Assembly: GCA_964225175.1 (NCBI GenBank)
Contig: CAXQNK010000055.1
Coordinates: 3,755-67,754, forward strand
DNA length: 64,000 bases
DNA from: WTJD01 sp964225175
Lineage (GTDB): Bacteria > Pseudomonadota > Gammaproteobacteria > Xanthomonadales > SZUA-36
Direction of reading: 5' to 3'
Shown here: piece by piece, positions 33,885-42,042 of the stretch
Position numbering within the stretch: position 1 is the stretch's first letter
Layout: every line of letters starts with the position of its first letter
Position numbers and translations under genes: made by a program
The notes under the pieces: generated by a model
What the model was told of the DNA's origin: nothing
Database searches by the model: none
Seen by the model: the letters and a program-made list of their open reading frames with translations, nothing else

Positions 33885-34955
33885 TCAGTTCACGTGCTGG
33901 GCGGGGCTGAATTCAGCAACAGCTTGAATCAACTCGCCCAGGTGATCGGGGTCAACCTCAGGCGTGATTCCATGTCCGAGGTTGAAGACATGGCCCGGGC
34001 CCGTCCCGAAAGCCCCCAGGGTTGCTTTCACCTGCTCCCTGATTACTGGTGGGCTTGCGAGGAGAACGGCCGGGTCGAGATTACCTTGAAGCGCAACCCT
34101 GTCACCCACCCTTTTCCGGGCCTCACCGAGATCAATGGTCCAATCCACGCCGAGTGCTGCGCAACCGGTTTGGGCCAGAGACTCGAGGTGACCATTGCAA
34201 CCTTTGCTGAACACAATGACGGGTACCTCGCTGCCATCGGGGGCCGTGTCAAGACCATCAACAATCCGGGCCATGTAGTCCAGCGAGAATGTTCTGAATG
34301 TCTGTGGGCTGAGTACGCCGCCCCAAGAGTCAAAGATTTGTACCGCCTGCGCGCCGGCCGCGATCTGGGCGTTCAGGTATGTGGTGACGGACTCCGCAAG
34401 CTTGGCGAGCAGGAGATGTGCCGTTTCCGGCTGATCGTACAACAGCGATTTGACACGACCATAGGTTTTGCTTGCACCGCCTTCAACCATGTAAGTGGCC
34501 AGTGTCCAGGGACTGCCGCTGAAGCCGATGAGCGGCACCGCGCCATCAAGGCGTTGGCGTATCAGGGCCACCGCATCGGTCACGTAGCGAAGTTCGGTTC
34601 CAGGGTCGGGGATGGGCAATGCGTCGATCGCGGAGCGCGAGCTCAAGGGATGATGAAACCGGGGGCCTTCTCCCTCGATGAAGTGCAGGCCCAGGCCCAT
34701 CGCATCAGGAATGGTCAGGATATCGGAGAACAGGATCGCGGCATCCAGATCGAACCTTCGCAAGGGCTGCAAAGTGACCTCGCAGGCGAGTTCGGGATTA
34801 GTGCACAGATTCATGAAGCTTCCGGCCTGGCGGCGTACCTCTCGATATTCGGGCAAGTAGCGTCCGGCCTGGCGCATGATCCAGACAGGGGTGCGGGTAA
34901 CTTTTTCCCGGCGCAAAGCCTTCAGGAATAGGTCATTTTTGAGTTTCGGGGGCAT
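33885..34955 (-). CDS. hemE: Uroporphyrinogen decarboxylase
   Basis: Removes four carboxyl groups from uroporphyrinogen III to give coproporphyrinogen III in haem synthesis. The ATG at 34955 gives 356 residues, matching the family (about 354). A TTG at 34964 would add three residues and is less likely. The N-terminal signature PVWIMRQAGRYLPEYRE and the second signature GFSGSPWTLATYMVEG are intact, including the substrate-binding Arg and Asp (FSDILTIPDAMG). It is the last gene of aroK-aroB-SPOR-hemE, and its start overlaps the SPOR gene by 23 bases. Confidence 0.97.
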   Translation of the reverse strand: MPPKLKNDLFLKALRREKVTRTPVWIMRQAGRYLPEYREVRRQAGSFMNLCTNPELACEVTLQPLRRFDLDAAILFSDILTIPDAMGLGLHFIEGEGPRFHHPLSSRSAIDALPIPDPGTELRYVTDAVALIRQRLDGAVPLIGFSGSPWTLATYMVEGGASKTYGRVKSLLYDQPETAHLLLAKLAESVTTYLNAQIAAGAQAVQIFDSWGGVLSPQTFRTFSLDYMARIVDGLDTAPDGSEVPVIVFSKGCNGHLESLAQTGCAALGVDWTIDLGEARKRVGDRVALQGNLDPAVLLASPPVIREQVKATLGAFGTGPGHVFNLGHGITPEVDPDHLGELIQAVAEFSPAQHVN

Positions 34956-35502
34956 CGGGTTCAATCAGTTTGAGTTCATCCAGCGGCTTGACAAAAGCCT
35001 CGTAAAAGCGGGTCTGTTCAAGGAGCCTGACGCGCGCCGCTATGGCCTCGGACTGCGCTTGGAAGGGCCCATGAACGACGGCCCATAGTATACGCTCTCC
35101 CTGGGCCATAGGCGCGAGGTGATAGGGCCCTTTGATCTTGGTTTGGGCCTCCGAAATGATGGCCAGGGCCTTTGTTTTTTCGGAGAAGACGCCGAGTTGT
35201 ACACCCCAGCCCTCTCCGGGCACCGCATTCATGGAGTTCACCGGCAGACCTGGCGGGTCCGGCGGAGGAATGTGGCCGACCCGCCCCGGCATCATGCTTC
35301 GAGACCTGAAGGGCGTCATGCGCTGCGCGCCGGGCCCGGATTGCCCGGGCTGCCGACTTTTGCGGACGCAGTAATCACCCATATCGATTTCGCTGGGTTC
35401 GCAATCCTGGGTTGCACGGGCGGTTTGGGAAACAGGCAGAGTGAATAGCGTGACGATCACGCTGCAGCCGCAGGCCAGGGCTCTGGCTAAGCCTCCCGGC
35501 AT
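34933..35502 (-). CDS. SPOR-domain secreted protein
   Basis: Protein of 189 residues with an N-terminal signal peptide (hydrophobic to about residue 25), a Pro-rich linker, and a C-terminal SPOR domain (about 95-175: WGVQLGVFSEKTKAL...). SPOR domains bind denuded peptidoglycan at division sites. Two CxC-like cysteines (about 33 and 48) lie in the mature N-terminus. It overlaps aroB and hemE at its ends. The position after aroB mirrors DamX in E. coli, which also has a SPOR domain, but this protein is far shorter and lacks its cytoplasmic part. Confidence 0.78.
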   Translation of the reverse strand: MPGGLARALACGCSVIVTLFTLPVSQTARATQDCEPSEIDMGDYCVRKSRQPGQSGPGAQRMTPFRSRSMMPGRVGHIPPPDPPGLPVNSMNAVPGEGWGVQLGVFSEKTKALAIISEAQTKIKGPYHLAPMAQGERILWAVVHGPFQAQSEAIAARVRLLEQTRFYEAFVKPLDELKLIEPDAPETQK

Positions 35503-36569
35503 GAACGCACCGCTTCGAGCACCTGTTCCCGGGAGCAGTCCTGGTCGATGTAAGCTTCGCCAAGCCCCCTAAGAAGCACGAGTCGAAGCTTCCCTGAGAC
35601 GTTTTTCTTGTCCAGCGTCATGGCGTCCAAGATCGCGTTGGGCTTGATAGCTTCATGGAAGCGAGTGGGCAGACCGAATCTGTTGAGTACAGATTGCAGT
35701 CGATCTGCAACGCCGGGGGCGAGTCGTCCCCGCTGCTCAGAAAGGCGCGCAGCGATGACCATACCAATAGCCACAGCCTCGCCATGCAGGTAATGCTCAT
35801 AACGCGTCAGCGTCTCCAGTGCGTGACCGAAGCTGTGCCCGTAATTGAGCAGGGCCCTGGTATGGGTCTCTAATTCATCCTCCGCGACCACGGCGGCCTT
35901 GTTTTCCACTGATTGCCTCACCATCGTCAACAGGGTCTGCGGATCTCGTTGACTGATCGCCCCGGCATGGTTTTCGATCCAGTCAAAGAAATCGGCGTCG
36001 CGGATCATGCCGTACTTGATCACTTCGGCGATTCCGGCGCGATATTCGCGGTCCTCCAGCGTGTCCAGGGTTGCCGTGTCGGCAAGGACCCGGGTGGGCT
36101 GATGAAATGCGCCGATCAGATTCTTTCCATGGGCGTGATTGACACCTGTTTTACCACCCACCGAGGCATCAACCTGCGCGAGCAAAGTGGTGGGCGCCTG
36201 CACAAAACGGATGCCACGCATGTAGGTGGCGGCCGCAAAACCGCCAAGGTCCCCGATGACCCCACCGCCCAGGGCGATGAGACAGGCATCCCGGTTGGCC
36301 TTCATTGAGACCAGTTCATTGACGATACGGCGCCAACTGGATACCGTCTTGTGCTGTTCACCGTCAGGAAGAATGAGGCTGTGAGCCCGATCCTTGGGTA
36401 AACAGTCGAGGACACGATGCAGGTACAGCGGAGCCACTCGCTCGTTGCTCACGACCAGGATCAGTCCACCACCAACGCAATCCAGCCAGTGCTCAGGGCT
36501 TTCGAGCAGTTTGGCGCCGATGTCGACTCGGTAGCTGCGCTGTCCCAGAGGTATTTCAACGGTTTGCAT
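35487..36569 (-). CDS. aroB: 3-dehydroquinate synthase
   Basis: Second step of the shikimate pathway: closes DAHP to 3-dehydroquinate using NAD and a metal ion. The 360 residues match the family. The glycine-rich NAD site GGGVIGDLGGFAAATYMRGI and the metal-binding region YGHSFGHALE (with His and Glu ligands) are visible. The ATG overlaps aroK by 14 bases, and the 3' end overlaps the SPOR gene by 16. Confidence 0.97.
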   Translation of the reverse strand: MQTVEIPLGQRSYRVDIGAKLLESPEHWLDCVGGGLILVVSNERVAPLYLHRVLDCLPKDRAHSLILPDGEQHKTVSSWRRIVNELVSMKANRDACLIALGGGVIGDLGGFAAATYMRGIRFVQAPTTLLAQVDASVGGKTGVNHAHGKNLIGAFHQPTRVLADTATLDTLEDREYRAGIAEVIKYGMIRDADFFDWIENHAGAISQRDPQTLLTMVRQSVENKAAVVAEDELETHTRALLNYGHSFGHALETLTRYEHYLHGEAVAIGMVIAARLSEQRGRLAPGVADRLQSVLNRFGLPTRFHEAIKPNAILDAMTLDKKNVSGKLRLVLLRGLGEAYIDQDCSREQVLEAVRSCREA

Positions 36570-37113
36570 GCAGATGATCCTCTGGCTCAGGGTGCCAGTG
36601 TTGTTTGACCAGTGAGGCCAACTCGTCTGTCACGCGCCTGATGTCCGAGTGTTTTGATTCAAACACAGCGTCCGCGACTTCCCGGTAGAGTGGGTTACGC
36701 TGCGCCGCCAGCTGTTCCAGAAAGGTTTCCCGGTCACTTCTCTGCAACAGAGGGCGGCTTTTGTCGCGGGCCAGCCTCAGCAATTGCTGACTGACGGGGG
36801 TGCGCAAATAGATCACGAGGCCCGTTTTTTCCATCAGTCTCCTGTTTTCGTGATCCAGCACAACGCCGCCCCCAGTGGCGATGAGCAGCCCGGTGCGTTC
36901 TGAGAGTTGACGAAGCATGTCGCTTTCACGTTTTCTGAAGCCCGCTTCGCCTTCAATCTCAAAGATCAGATCGACGCTCGCCCCGGTTCGCTGCTCGATT
37001 TCCTGATCGCAATCAACGAATTCGAGCCCGAAACGTTCAGCAATTCGCCGTCCCAGGGTGGTTTTTCCGGATCCCATGGGCCCAACCAGGTAGACGTTAT
37101 CGTGTTCACTCAT
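36556..37113 (-). CDS. aroK: Shikimate kinase
   Basis: Phosphorylates shikimate with ATP. The 185 residues include the P-loop GPMGSGKTT at 11-19, the shikimate-binding region EFVDCDQEIEQRTGASV, and the TGGGVV motif (about 80-85). The ATG at 37113 is the natural start. It is the first gene of the aroK-aroB-SPOR-hemE operon and is divergent from the exosortase gene. Confidence 0.96.
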   Translation of the reverse strand: MSEHDNVYLVGPMGSGKTTLGRRIAERFGLEFVDCDQEIEQRTGASVDLIFEIEGEAGFRKRESDMLRQLSERTGLLIATGGGVVLDHENRRLMEKTGLVIYLRTPVSQQLLRLARDKSRPLLQRSDRETFLEQLAAQRNPLYREVADAVFESKHSDIRRVTDELASLVKQHWHPEPEDHLHANR

Positions 37114-37226
37114 CAGGTCTTCCGGATGAGCACGTTTCGGGGTTGCGTGGGCTGGTCATGGGTGCACGCCCCCCCGGCATTGGGTACCATTCATTTTTGG
37201 ACACGTTGTGATCAGGCCACCACCGG

Positions 37227-37745
37227 ATGTTACGTTTTTTCATCATATTCACAGTGCTGCTCGTCGGGCTGTTCACACTGGAGATTCTACAGCCGGTGGA
37301 AAAGCACGTCATCTTACCCTTCACATCGCTGATCGCGGACATCAGCGTCTGGTTGGTGAGTGCATTTGATGATTCTGTTCTGGCATCAGGGAATGTCATT
37401 CGAGATTCGGTGACGGGCTTTGGGGTGCGCATTGAGCGGGGCTGCAATGGCCTTGAAGCCACCATTATCCTTTTTGCCGCGATGTTTGCCTTCCCGGCAC
37501 CCCTGAAACGGAAAATCATCGGGTTTTGTATCGGCTTTTTGGCCATCCAGTCACTGAACCTGGTTCGCATCATCAGTCTTTTTTACCTTGGCCAATGGAA
37601 CATGACTGTCTTCGAGTGGTTCCACCTCTACCTGTGGCAAGCCCTGATCATCCTGGATGCGCTGGTGGTCTGGCTGATCTGGCTGCGAACCCTTCCAAGG
37701 GCAGGTGCGCGAGATAGCGAGCCGCCGCTCGCCACACAAACCTGA
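37227..37745 (+). CDS. xrtH: Exosortase H-like transpeptidase (XrtH family), orphan
   Basis: Short integral membrane protein of 172 residues with four to five helices and the exosortase triad: C73 in ERGCNGLEA, R114 in NLVRIISLF and H133 in FHLYLWQ. Exosortases cleave and possibly transfer proteins bearing a C-terminal PEP-CTERM-like signal. The small size without an EpsI tail fits the XrtH branch, which serves IPTLxxWG-CTERM targets. No protein with such a tail is encoded in this window, and the neighbours are pdxH and aroK, so substrates must lie elsewhere. Confidence 0.82.
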   Translation: MLRFFIIFTVLLVGLFTLEILQPVEKHVILPFTSLIADISVWLVSAFDDSVLASGNVIRDSVTGFGVRIERGCNGLEATIILFAAMFAFPAPLKRKIIGFCIGFLAIQSLNLVRIISLFYLGQWNMTVFEWFHLYLWQALIILDALVVWLIWLRTLPRAGARDSEPPLATQT

Positions 37746-37792
37746 CGGCACTGCCTTTACCCGCAGAGGCGCTGGAGCGATTTGGTCAGTGT

Positions 37793-38335
37793 ATGGACGC
37801 CGCCCTGGCTGCCAAGGAGCCTGAACCCACGGCCATGACCCTGGCGACTGTCGACAAAAGCGGTCAGGTCACGGCGCGCATGGTGCTGCTGAAATCCTGG
37901 GATGCGCAAGGTTTCGTGTTTTACACCAACACGCTCAGCCGTAAGGGGCGCCAATTGGCTGAGCATCCCAGGGCGGCACTCGTCATGTACTGGAAAAGCA
38001 TCGAGCAACAGGTTCGTGTGGAGGGTGCGGTCGAGCCGGTTTCGGCTGAAGAGGCGGATGCCTATTTCGCCAGTCGGGATCGGGGTTCACAACTCGGCGC
38101 CTGGGCCTCGATGCAGTCTGAGCCGCTAGACAATAGAGCCCAGCTTCTCAAAGCCATAGCCGCCATTGAACTTAAGGGGGTCGGTCGTTCTGTGTCCCGA
38201 CCACCGCACTGGTCCGGTTATCGTGTTCAGGCTGAAAGAATCGAATTCTGGTACGGGCGAAAAAGTCGCCTGCACGATCGTTTCCAGTTCCACATTGAAA
38301 ATGACCGGTGGGTCAGGCAACGGCTATATCCATGA
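37793..38335 (+). CDS. pdxH: Pyridoxamine 5'-phosphate oxidase
   Basis: FMN enzyme that oxidises pyridoxine/pyridoxamine 5'-phosphate to pyridoxal phosphate. The core is intact: AMTLATVDKSGQVTARMVLLK (FMN site), FVFYTNTLSRKGRQLAEHP, and the C-terminal RPPHWSGYRV... with RLHDRFQF. The ATG at 37793 gives 180 residues, shorter than the usual 200-220, and starts inside what should be the first helix. The frame is open back to a stop at 37715. It reads LTALPLPAEALERFGQ before the ATG, which resembles the family N-terminus, so a CTG at 37742 is a possible true start; no ATG, GTG or TTG exists there. Confidence 0.9.
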   Translation: MDAALAAKEPEPTAMTLATVDKSGQVTARMVLLKSWDAQGFVFYTNTLSRKGRQLAEHPRAALVMYWKSIEQQVRVEGAVEPVSAEEADAYFASRDRGSQLGAWASMQSEPLDNRAQLLKAIAAIELKGVGRSVSRPPHWSGYRVQAERIEFWYGRKSRLHDRFQFHIENDRWVRQRLYP

Positions 38336-38339
38336 AGGC

Positions 38340-38762
38340 ATGATCTGCTGGACTCGCAGCGTGGAGATCAGCACTCGTGGCCGTGGGTTCTACCCGCTGG
38401 ACTCGACTCTGTCACGAGCGGTGTCTGACAGTGGCATCGAATCGGGACTGCTGCACGCCTTTATCAGGCACACGAGCGCTTCCTTGCTGGTGACGGAAAA
38501 CGCAGATCCCGATGTGCTCCGGGACCTTGAGATGTACATGGGCCGATTGGTCCAGGATGGGGATCCCGCATTTAGCCATCGCGCGGAGGGGCCAGACGAC
38601 ATGGCCGCGCATGTGCGTTCCGTTTTGACTCGGACCGAACTTTCCCTGCCCATCAGGAAGCATCGACTTCAATTGGGCACCTGGCAGGGCGTTTTCTTGT
38701 GGGAACATCGATTCGATGCTCACCAACGTCGAGTCGAACTGACTCTGCTCGGTGGAACCTGA
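38340..38762 (+). CDS. yjbQ: YjbQ-family protein (UPF0047)
   Basis: Protein of 140 residues from the ATG at 38340, matching the YjbQ/secondary thiamine-phosphate synthase family in length. Conserved motifs are FIRHTSASLLVTENADPDV (His, Thr, Glu, Asn, Asp active-site group) and GTWQGVFLWEHR near the end. The frame is open further upstream, but that part lies inside pdxH in a different phase, so the ATG four bases after its stop codon is preferred. The family is linked to thiamine phosphate formation; the exact reaction in cells is unsettled. Confidence 0.92.
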   Translation: MICWTRSVEISTRGRGFYPLDSTLSRAVSDSGIESGLLHAFIRHTSASLLVTENADPDVLRDLEMYMGRLVQDGDPAFSHRAEGPDDMAAHVRSVLTRTELSLPIRKHRLQLGTWQGVFLWEHRFDAHQRRVELTLLGGT

Positions 38763-38799
38763 CGAAAAATATCACGTTCAGTGCGCGGCAACGCTGAAT

Positions 38800-39336
38800 T
38801 CACCACCCCATGAGCAGCAAGAGAAAGCGAATTCCGATCAGGGCAAACAAGGGCGACAGGTCAATGCCTGCGATAGGTGGTATCACCCGCCTGATGGGTG
38901 CCAATACTGGGTCCGTTAGCTGGTAGAGCAGCGGCACCAGCGGGTGCCTTGCCCGTCCGCCGAGCCAACTGAGCAGTACCACCCCGATGATCAGAATAAA
39001 ATAGGTCATCAGTAGCGTGATGCCCAGTTTGATCAGCGCATACATCAGAATCCCGGGGGGCGTCATGCCCAGCGGGTTGAGTTGGTCAATGACCCAGGTC
39101 GACAGGGCCTGGAGGCAAAACATCAGGACGACCGAGGCGGAATCAAGCCGGCCAATTGAGGGCACGATGCGCCGAATCGGGATGAGCAGGGGGTTGGTCA
39201 CCTTGATTAGGAATTGGCAAACCGGGTTGTAGAAATCGGCCCTGACCCATTGCAGCAATAACCTGAGCATGACCGCTGTCGTGTACAGATCGGTCAGTGT
39301 TCCAATCAGGAAACTCATTGCCCGGGCAAAGTTCAT
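38800..39336 (-). CDS. yggT: YggT-family membrane protein
   Basis: Integral membrane protein of 178 residues built of two YggT repeats, each with a pair of helices and the motif NPLLIPIRRIVPSIGRLD or its second copy DPVLAPIRRVIPPIAGID. It follows proC with three bases between, in the order yggS-proC-yggT found in many gammaproteobacteria. Function is unclear; links to osmotic tolerance and cell division are reported for relatives. Confidence 0.92.
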   Translation of the reverse strand: MNFARAMSFLIGTLTDLYTTAVMLRLLLQWVRADFYNPVCQFLIKVTNPLLIPIRRIVPSIGRLDSASVVLMFCLQALSTWVIDQLNPLGMTPPGILMYALIKLGITLLMTYFILIIGVVLLSWLGGRARHPLVPLLYQLTDPVLAPIRRVIPPIAGIDLSPLFALIGIRFLLLLMGW

Positions 39337-39339
39337 CTT

Positions 39340-40152
39340 TTAGTCTCCCGGCTCGGAGAGCTCTTCGCCTCTCTTGACTGCGGCGCGCACTGCGCGCAGC
39401 ACAGTGTGCTCAAAGCCGTTGGCTTTGAATTCGTCGATCGCGGCTGCGGTCGTCCCTCCGGGTGTGGTGACCGCTTGGCGCAAACCCGCGACGTCAGATT
39501 CAGCCCTAGCAGCCATTTCCCCTGCTCCGCGTGCAGTTTGAACCGCGAACCGGGCCGCCTGGTCTTCAGGGAGCCCCAATTCGCATGCTGCGGCAGTCAG
39601 TGCTTCGATCATAAGATAAAAGTAGGCCGGGCCGCTGCCGGATATTCCGGTCACCACGTTGATCAGGCGTTCTTCGTCCACCCAGGCGGCAGCGCCCGAG
39701 GCAGACATGATGTGTTCGGCCAGTGATCGTTGTAACTCGGAACATGTTTCGGCCGCGAATAGCCCTGTCATGCCCATCCCGATCAGGGCGGGGGTGTTCG
39801 GCATCGCTCGAATCACCGGTTGATCCTCGCCCAGCACTTGCCTTATTTGCTCGATCGTGATTCCGGCGGCCACCGATATAACGAGCTGGCTGCTGTGCAG
39901 TTCACCAGCGAGTTCTTCCAGCACGCTGGACATCACAAAAGGCTTGACGGCAAGGACAATGGCCTGGGCATCTCCAATCGCTCCGGAAATGGCCTCGAAT
40001 GTTTTGACCCTGGGGACATCACCGAGCCTGCTTCGGACGGCCTGCGATGGGTCAATGACGTGAATGTATTGTGGCGGTGAAGATGCCTGCACAAGGCCGC
40101 TGATCAGTGCGGTGGCCATGTTGCCGCCACCAATAAAAGCCAGTTTCATCAT
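39340..40152 (-). CDS. proC: Pyrroline-5-carboxylate reductase
   Basis: Last step of proline synthesis: reduces pyrroline-5-carboxylate with NAD(P)H. The 270 residues match. The nucleotide loop GGGNMATALISGL is at about 8-20, and the C-terminal dimer domain has the signature SGSGPAYFYLMIEAL and the later GLRQAVTTPGGTTAAAID. Two consecutive ATGs are possible at the start. It lies 15 bases after yggS. Confidence 0.97.
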   Translation of the reverse strand: MMKLAFIGGGNMATALISGLVQASSPPQYIHVIDPSQAVRSRLGDVPRVKTFEAISGAIGDAQAIVLAVKPFVMSSVLEELAGELHSSQLVISVAAGITIEQIRQVLGEDQPVIRAMPNTPALIGMGMTGLFAAETCSELQRSLAEHIMSASGAAAWVDEERLINVVTGISGSGPAYFYLMIEALTAAACELGLPEDQAARFAVQTARGAGEMAARAESDVAGLRQAVTTPGGTTAAAIDEFKANGFEHTVLRAVRAAVKRGEELSEPGD

Positions 40153-40167
40153 CGTATCGGGTCCTTT

Positions 40168-40860
40168 TCAGGCATCAAGGGGACGGGCTCCCATCAGGTC
40201 TGTGCCCACCCGCACCATGGTGCTGCCTGCTTCAATTGCCAACTCGAGGTCTGCGGACATCCCTATCGAAAGCGTATCGAGATCATGACCTGCTGTTTTC
40301 AAGTCCTCGTAAAGCATACCGATTCTGCGAAAAGTGTCACGCGTTGATGAGGGGTCGTCGCTTTGGCGCGGGATGGCCATCAAACCCCTCAAGCGGAGCC
40401 TCGGCGAGCCCGCAACCAGCGCAGCGAGTTCGGGCACGGCGTTCGCCGCAACGCCGGATTTTTGTGCCTCACCCTCCATGTTGACCTGCAGACAGACATT
40501 TATGGGTGGCAGCTCGGGTGGCCGGTGTTTCTCCAGCAAGCGTATGATTTTCTCCCGGTCGACGCTTTGTATCCAGTCGAAGCGAAGCGCGAGGTCCCGA
40601 ACCTTATTGGACTGAATGGGGCCAATGAAATGCCAGGTAATATTCAGGTCCTGCAGCCGGGCTTGTTTTGCGATGGCTTCCTGAGCCCTGTTCTCGCCGA
40701 ATTCGGATTGCCCAAGGCCATGAAACCGACGAATGAGGTCGGCGCTTTGCTTCTTGCTGACCGCGAGCAAACGCACCGATTCGGGCTCTCTTCCTGCTCG
40801 AGTTGTGGCCTCGCGGATTCGCGTCATCACGTTCTGATATCGGTCGAGGGCGGACTTCAT
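40168..40860 (-). CDS. yggS: YggS-family PLP homeostasis protein
   Basis: PLP-binding alanine-racemase-fold protein that buffers pyridoxal phosphate and affects amino-acid balance. The 230-residue size is normal. The PLP-lysine motif VRLLAVSKKQ (Lys about 36-37), GENRAQEA, the signature IGPIQSNKVR and the C-terminal SIGMSADLELAIEAGSTMVRVGT all match. It is the first gene of the yggS-proC-yggT operon, divergent from pilT. A pdxH gene lies 2.4 kb away. Confidence 0.96.
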   Translation of the reverse strand: MKSALDRYQNVMTRIREATTRAGREPESVRLLAVSKKQSADLIRRFHGLGQSEFGENRAQEAIAKQARLQDLNITWHFIGPIQSNKVRDLALRFDWIQSVDREKIIRLLEKHRPPELPPINVCLQVNMEGEAQKSGVAANAVPELAALVAGSPRLRLRGLMAIPRQSDDPSSTRDTFRRIGMLYEDLKTAGHDLDTLSIGMSADLELAIEAGSTMVRVGTDLMGARPLDA

Positions 40861-40995
40861 GTTGCGGGGTCTGGGCTCGATGTTCTATGGTTAGCCGTGG
40901 GGATGATGGTCGTTGGCATGACGCAATCATGTATTTTGTTTCATAACGCGCGATAATGCATTGTAACGCGTTATCAGAGAGAGCCTGGAGTAAAT

Positions 40996-42033
40996 ATGGA
41001 TATTGCGGAATTACTGGCCTACTCCGTTAAAAACAAAGCGTCGGACTTGCATCTTTCCTCGGATCTGCCGCCCATGGTCAGAGTTGATGGCGATGTGCGG
41101 AGACTCAACGTACCTGCGTTGGAAAACAAAATACTCGTGGAGCTTCTTTACAGCACCATGAACGACCATCAACGGCGTGATTTCGAGGCGGAGCTGGAGG
41201 TCGACTTTTCCTACTCGGTCCCGGGACTGGCGAGATTTCGCGTCAATTGTTTCCACAAAGATGGGGGTGTAGGCGCGGTTTTCAGGACCATTCCGATCAA
41301 GGTTCTGACCCTCGAGGAACTCGGCGCGCCTCCCTCCTTCAAACAGATTATCCAGGTACCCAGGGGATTGGTGCTCGTCACGGGCCCGACAGGCTCCGGA
41401 AAGTCCACAACGCTGGCCGCCATGATCGATTACCTTAATGGCACCATGGCCGGTCACATCCTGACTGTCGAAGACCCCATTGAGTTTGTGCACAATTCTC
41501 GAAAGTGCCTGATCAACCAGCGCGAGGTGCATCGCGACACCCACGGCTTTAACCAGGCCTTGCGGTCCGCGCTGCGCGAGGATCCGGACATCATCCTGGT
41601 TGGTGAAATGCGCGATATCGAGACCATTCGCCTGGCACTCACGGCTGCAGAGACCGGTCACCTGGTGTTTGGCACCTTGCATACCAGCAGCGCCCCGAAA
41701 ACGATCGACCGAATTATCGACGTGTTTCCAGCTGGAGAGAAATCCATGGTGCGCTCGATGTTGTCCGAATCGCTTCGGGCAGTCATCGCGCAAACCTTGC
41801 TCAAACGCCTTAGTGGCGGACGCGTTGCCGCCCATGAAATCATGATCGCCAACCCGGCCATCAAGAACCTGATCCGGGAAGACAAGGTGGCACAGATGTA
41901 CTCCGCCATTCAGACAGGCCAGAATGCGGGTATGCATACGCTGGACCAGAATCTAGAAGAACTGGTCAAGCGCGGAATTATTACTCGTCAGGAAGCCGCG
42001 AAGAAGGCGGTCGACAAGCGTTTGTTCCTATAG
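40996..42033 (+). CDS. pilT: Type IV pilus retraction ATPase PilT
   Basis: Hexameric ATPase that retracts type IV pili for twitching motility. The 345 residues match. The PAS-like N-terminal domain, Walker A GPTGSGKST (about 134-142), the Asp box EDPIEFVH, Walker B GEMRDIETI and the His box THTLHT-type TLHTSSAPKTIDRIIDVFP are clear. The C-terminal AIRNLIREDK-type motif (NPAIKNLIREDK) needed for retraction is intact. A GGAG ribosome site precedes the ATG. It forms an operon with pilU, divergent from yggS. Confidence 0.97.
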   Translation: MDIAELLAYSVKNKASDLHLSSDLPPMVRVDGDVRRLNVPALENKILVELLYSTMNDHQRRDFEAELEVDFSYSVPGLARFRVNCFHKDGGVGAVFRTIPIKVLTLEELGAPPSFKQIIQVPRGLVLVTGPTGSGKSTTLAAMIDYLNGTMAGHILTVEDPIEFVHNSRKCLINQREVHRDTHGFNQALRSALREDPDIILVGEMRDIETIRLALTAAETGHLVFGTLHTSSAPKTIDRIIDVFPAGEKSMVRSMLSESLRAVIAQTLLKRLSGGRVAAHEIMIANPAIKNLIREDKVAQMYSAIQTGQNAGMHTLDQNLEELVKRGIITRQEAAKKAVDKRLFL

Positions 42034-42042
42034 GAGAAAGAC

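Noticed and set aside
33492..34931. Plus-strand frame of 479 residues opposite hemE and the GTPase gene
   Set aside because: hemE on the minus strand has full family signatures; the long frame is a product of base composition.
41011..41937. Minus-strand frame of 308 residues opposite pilT
   Set aside because: pilT is complete and conserved on the plus strand.
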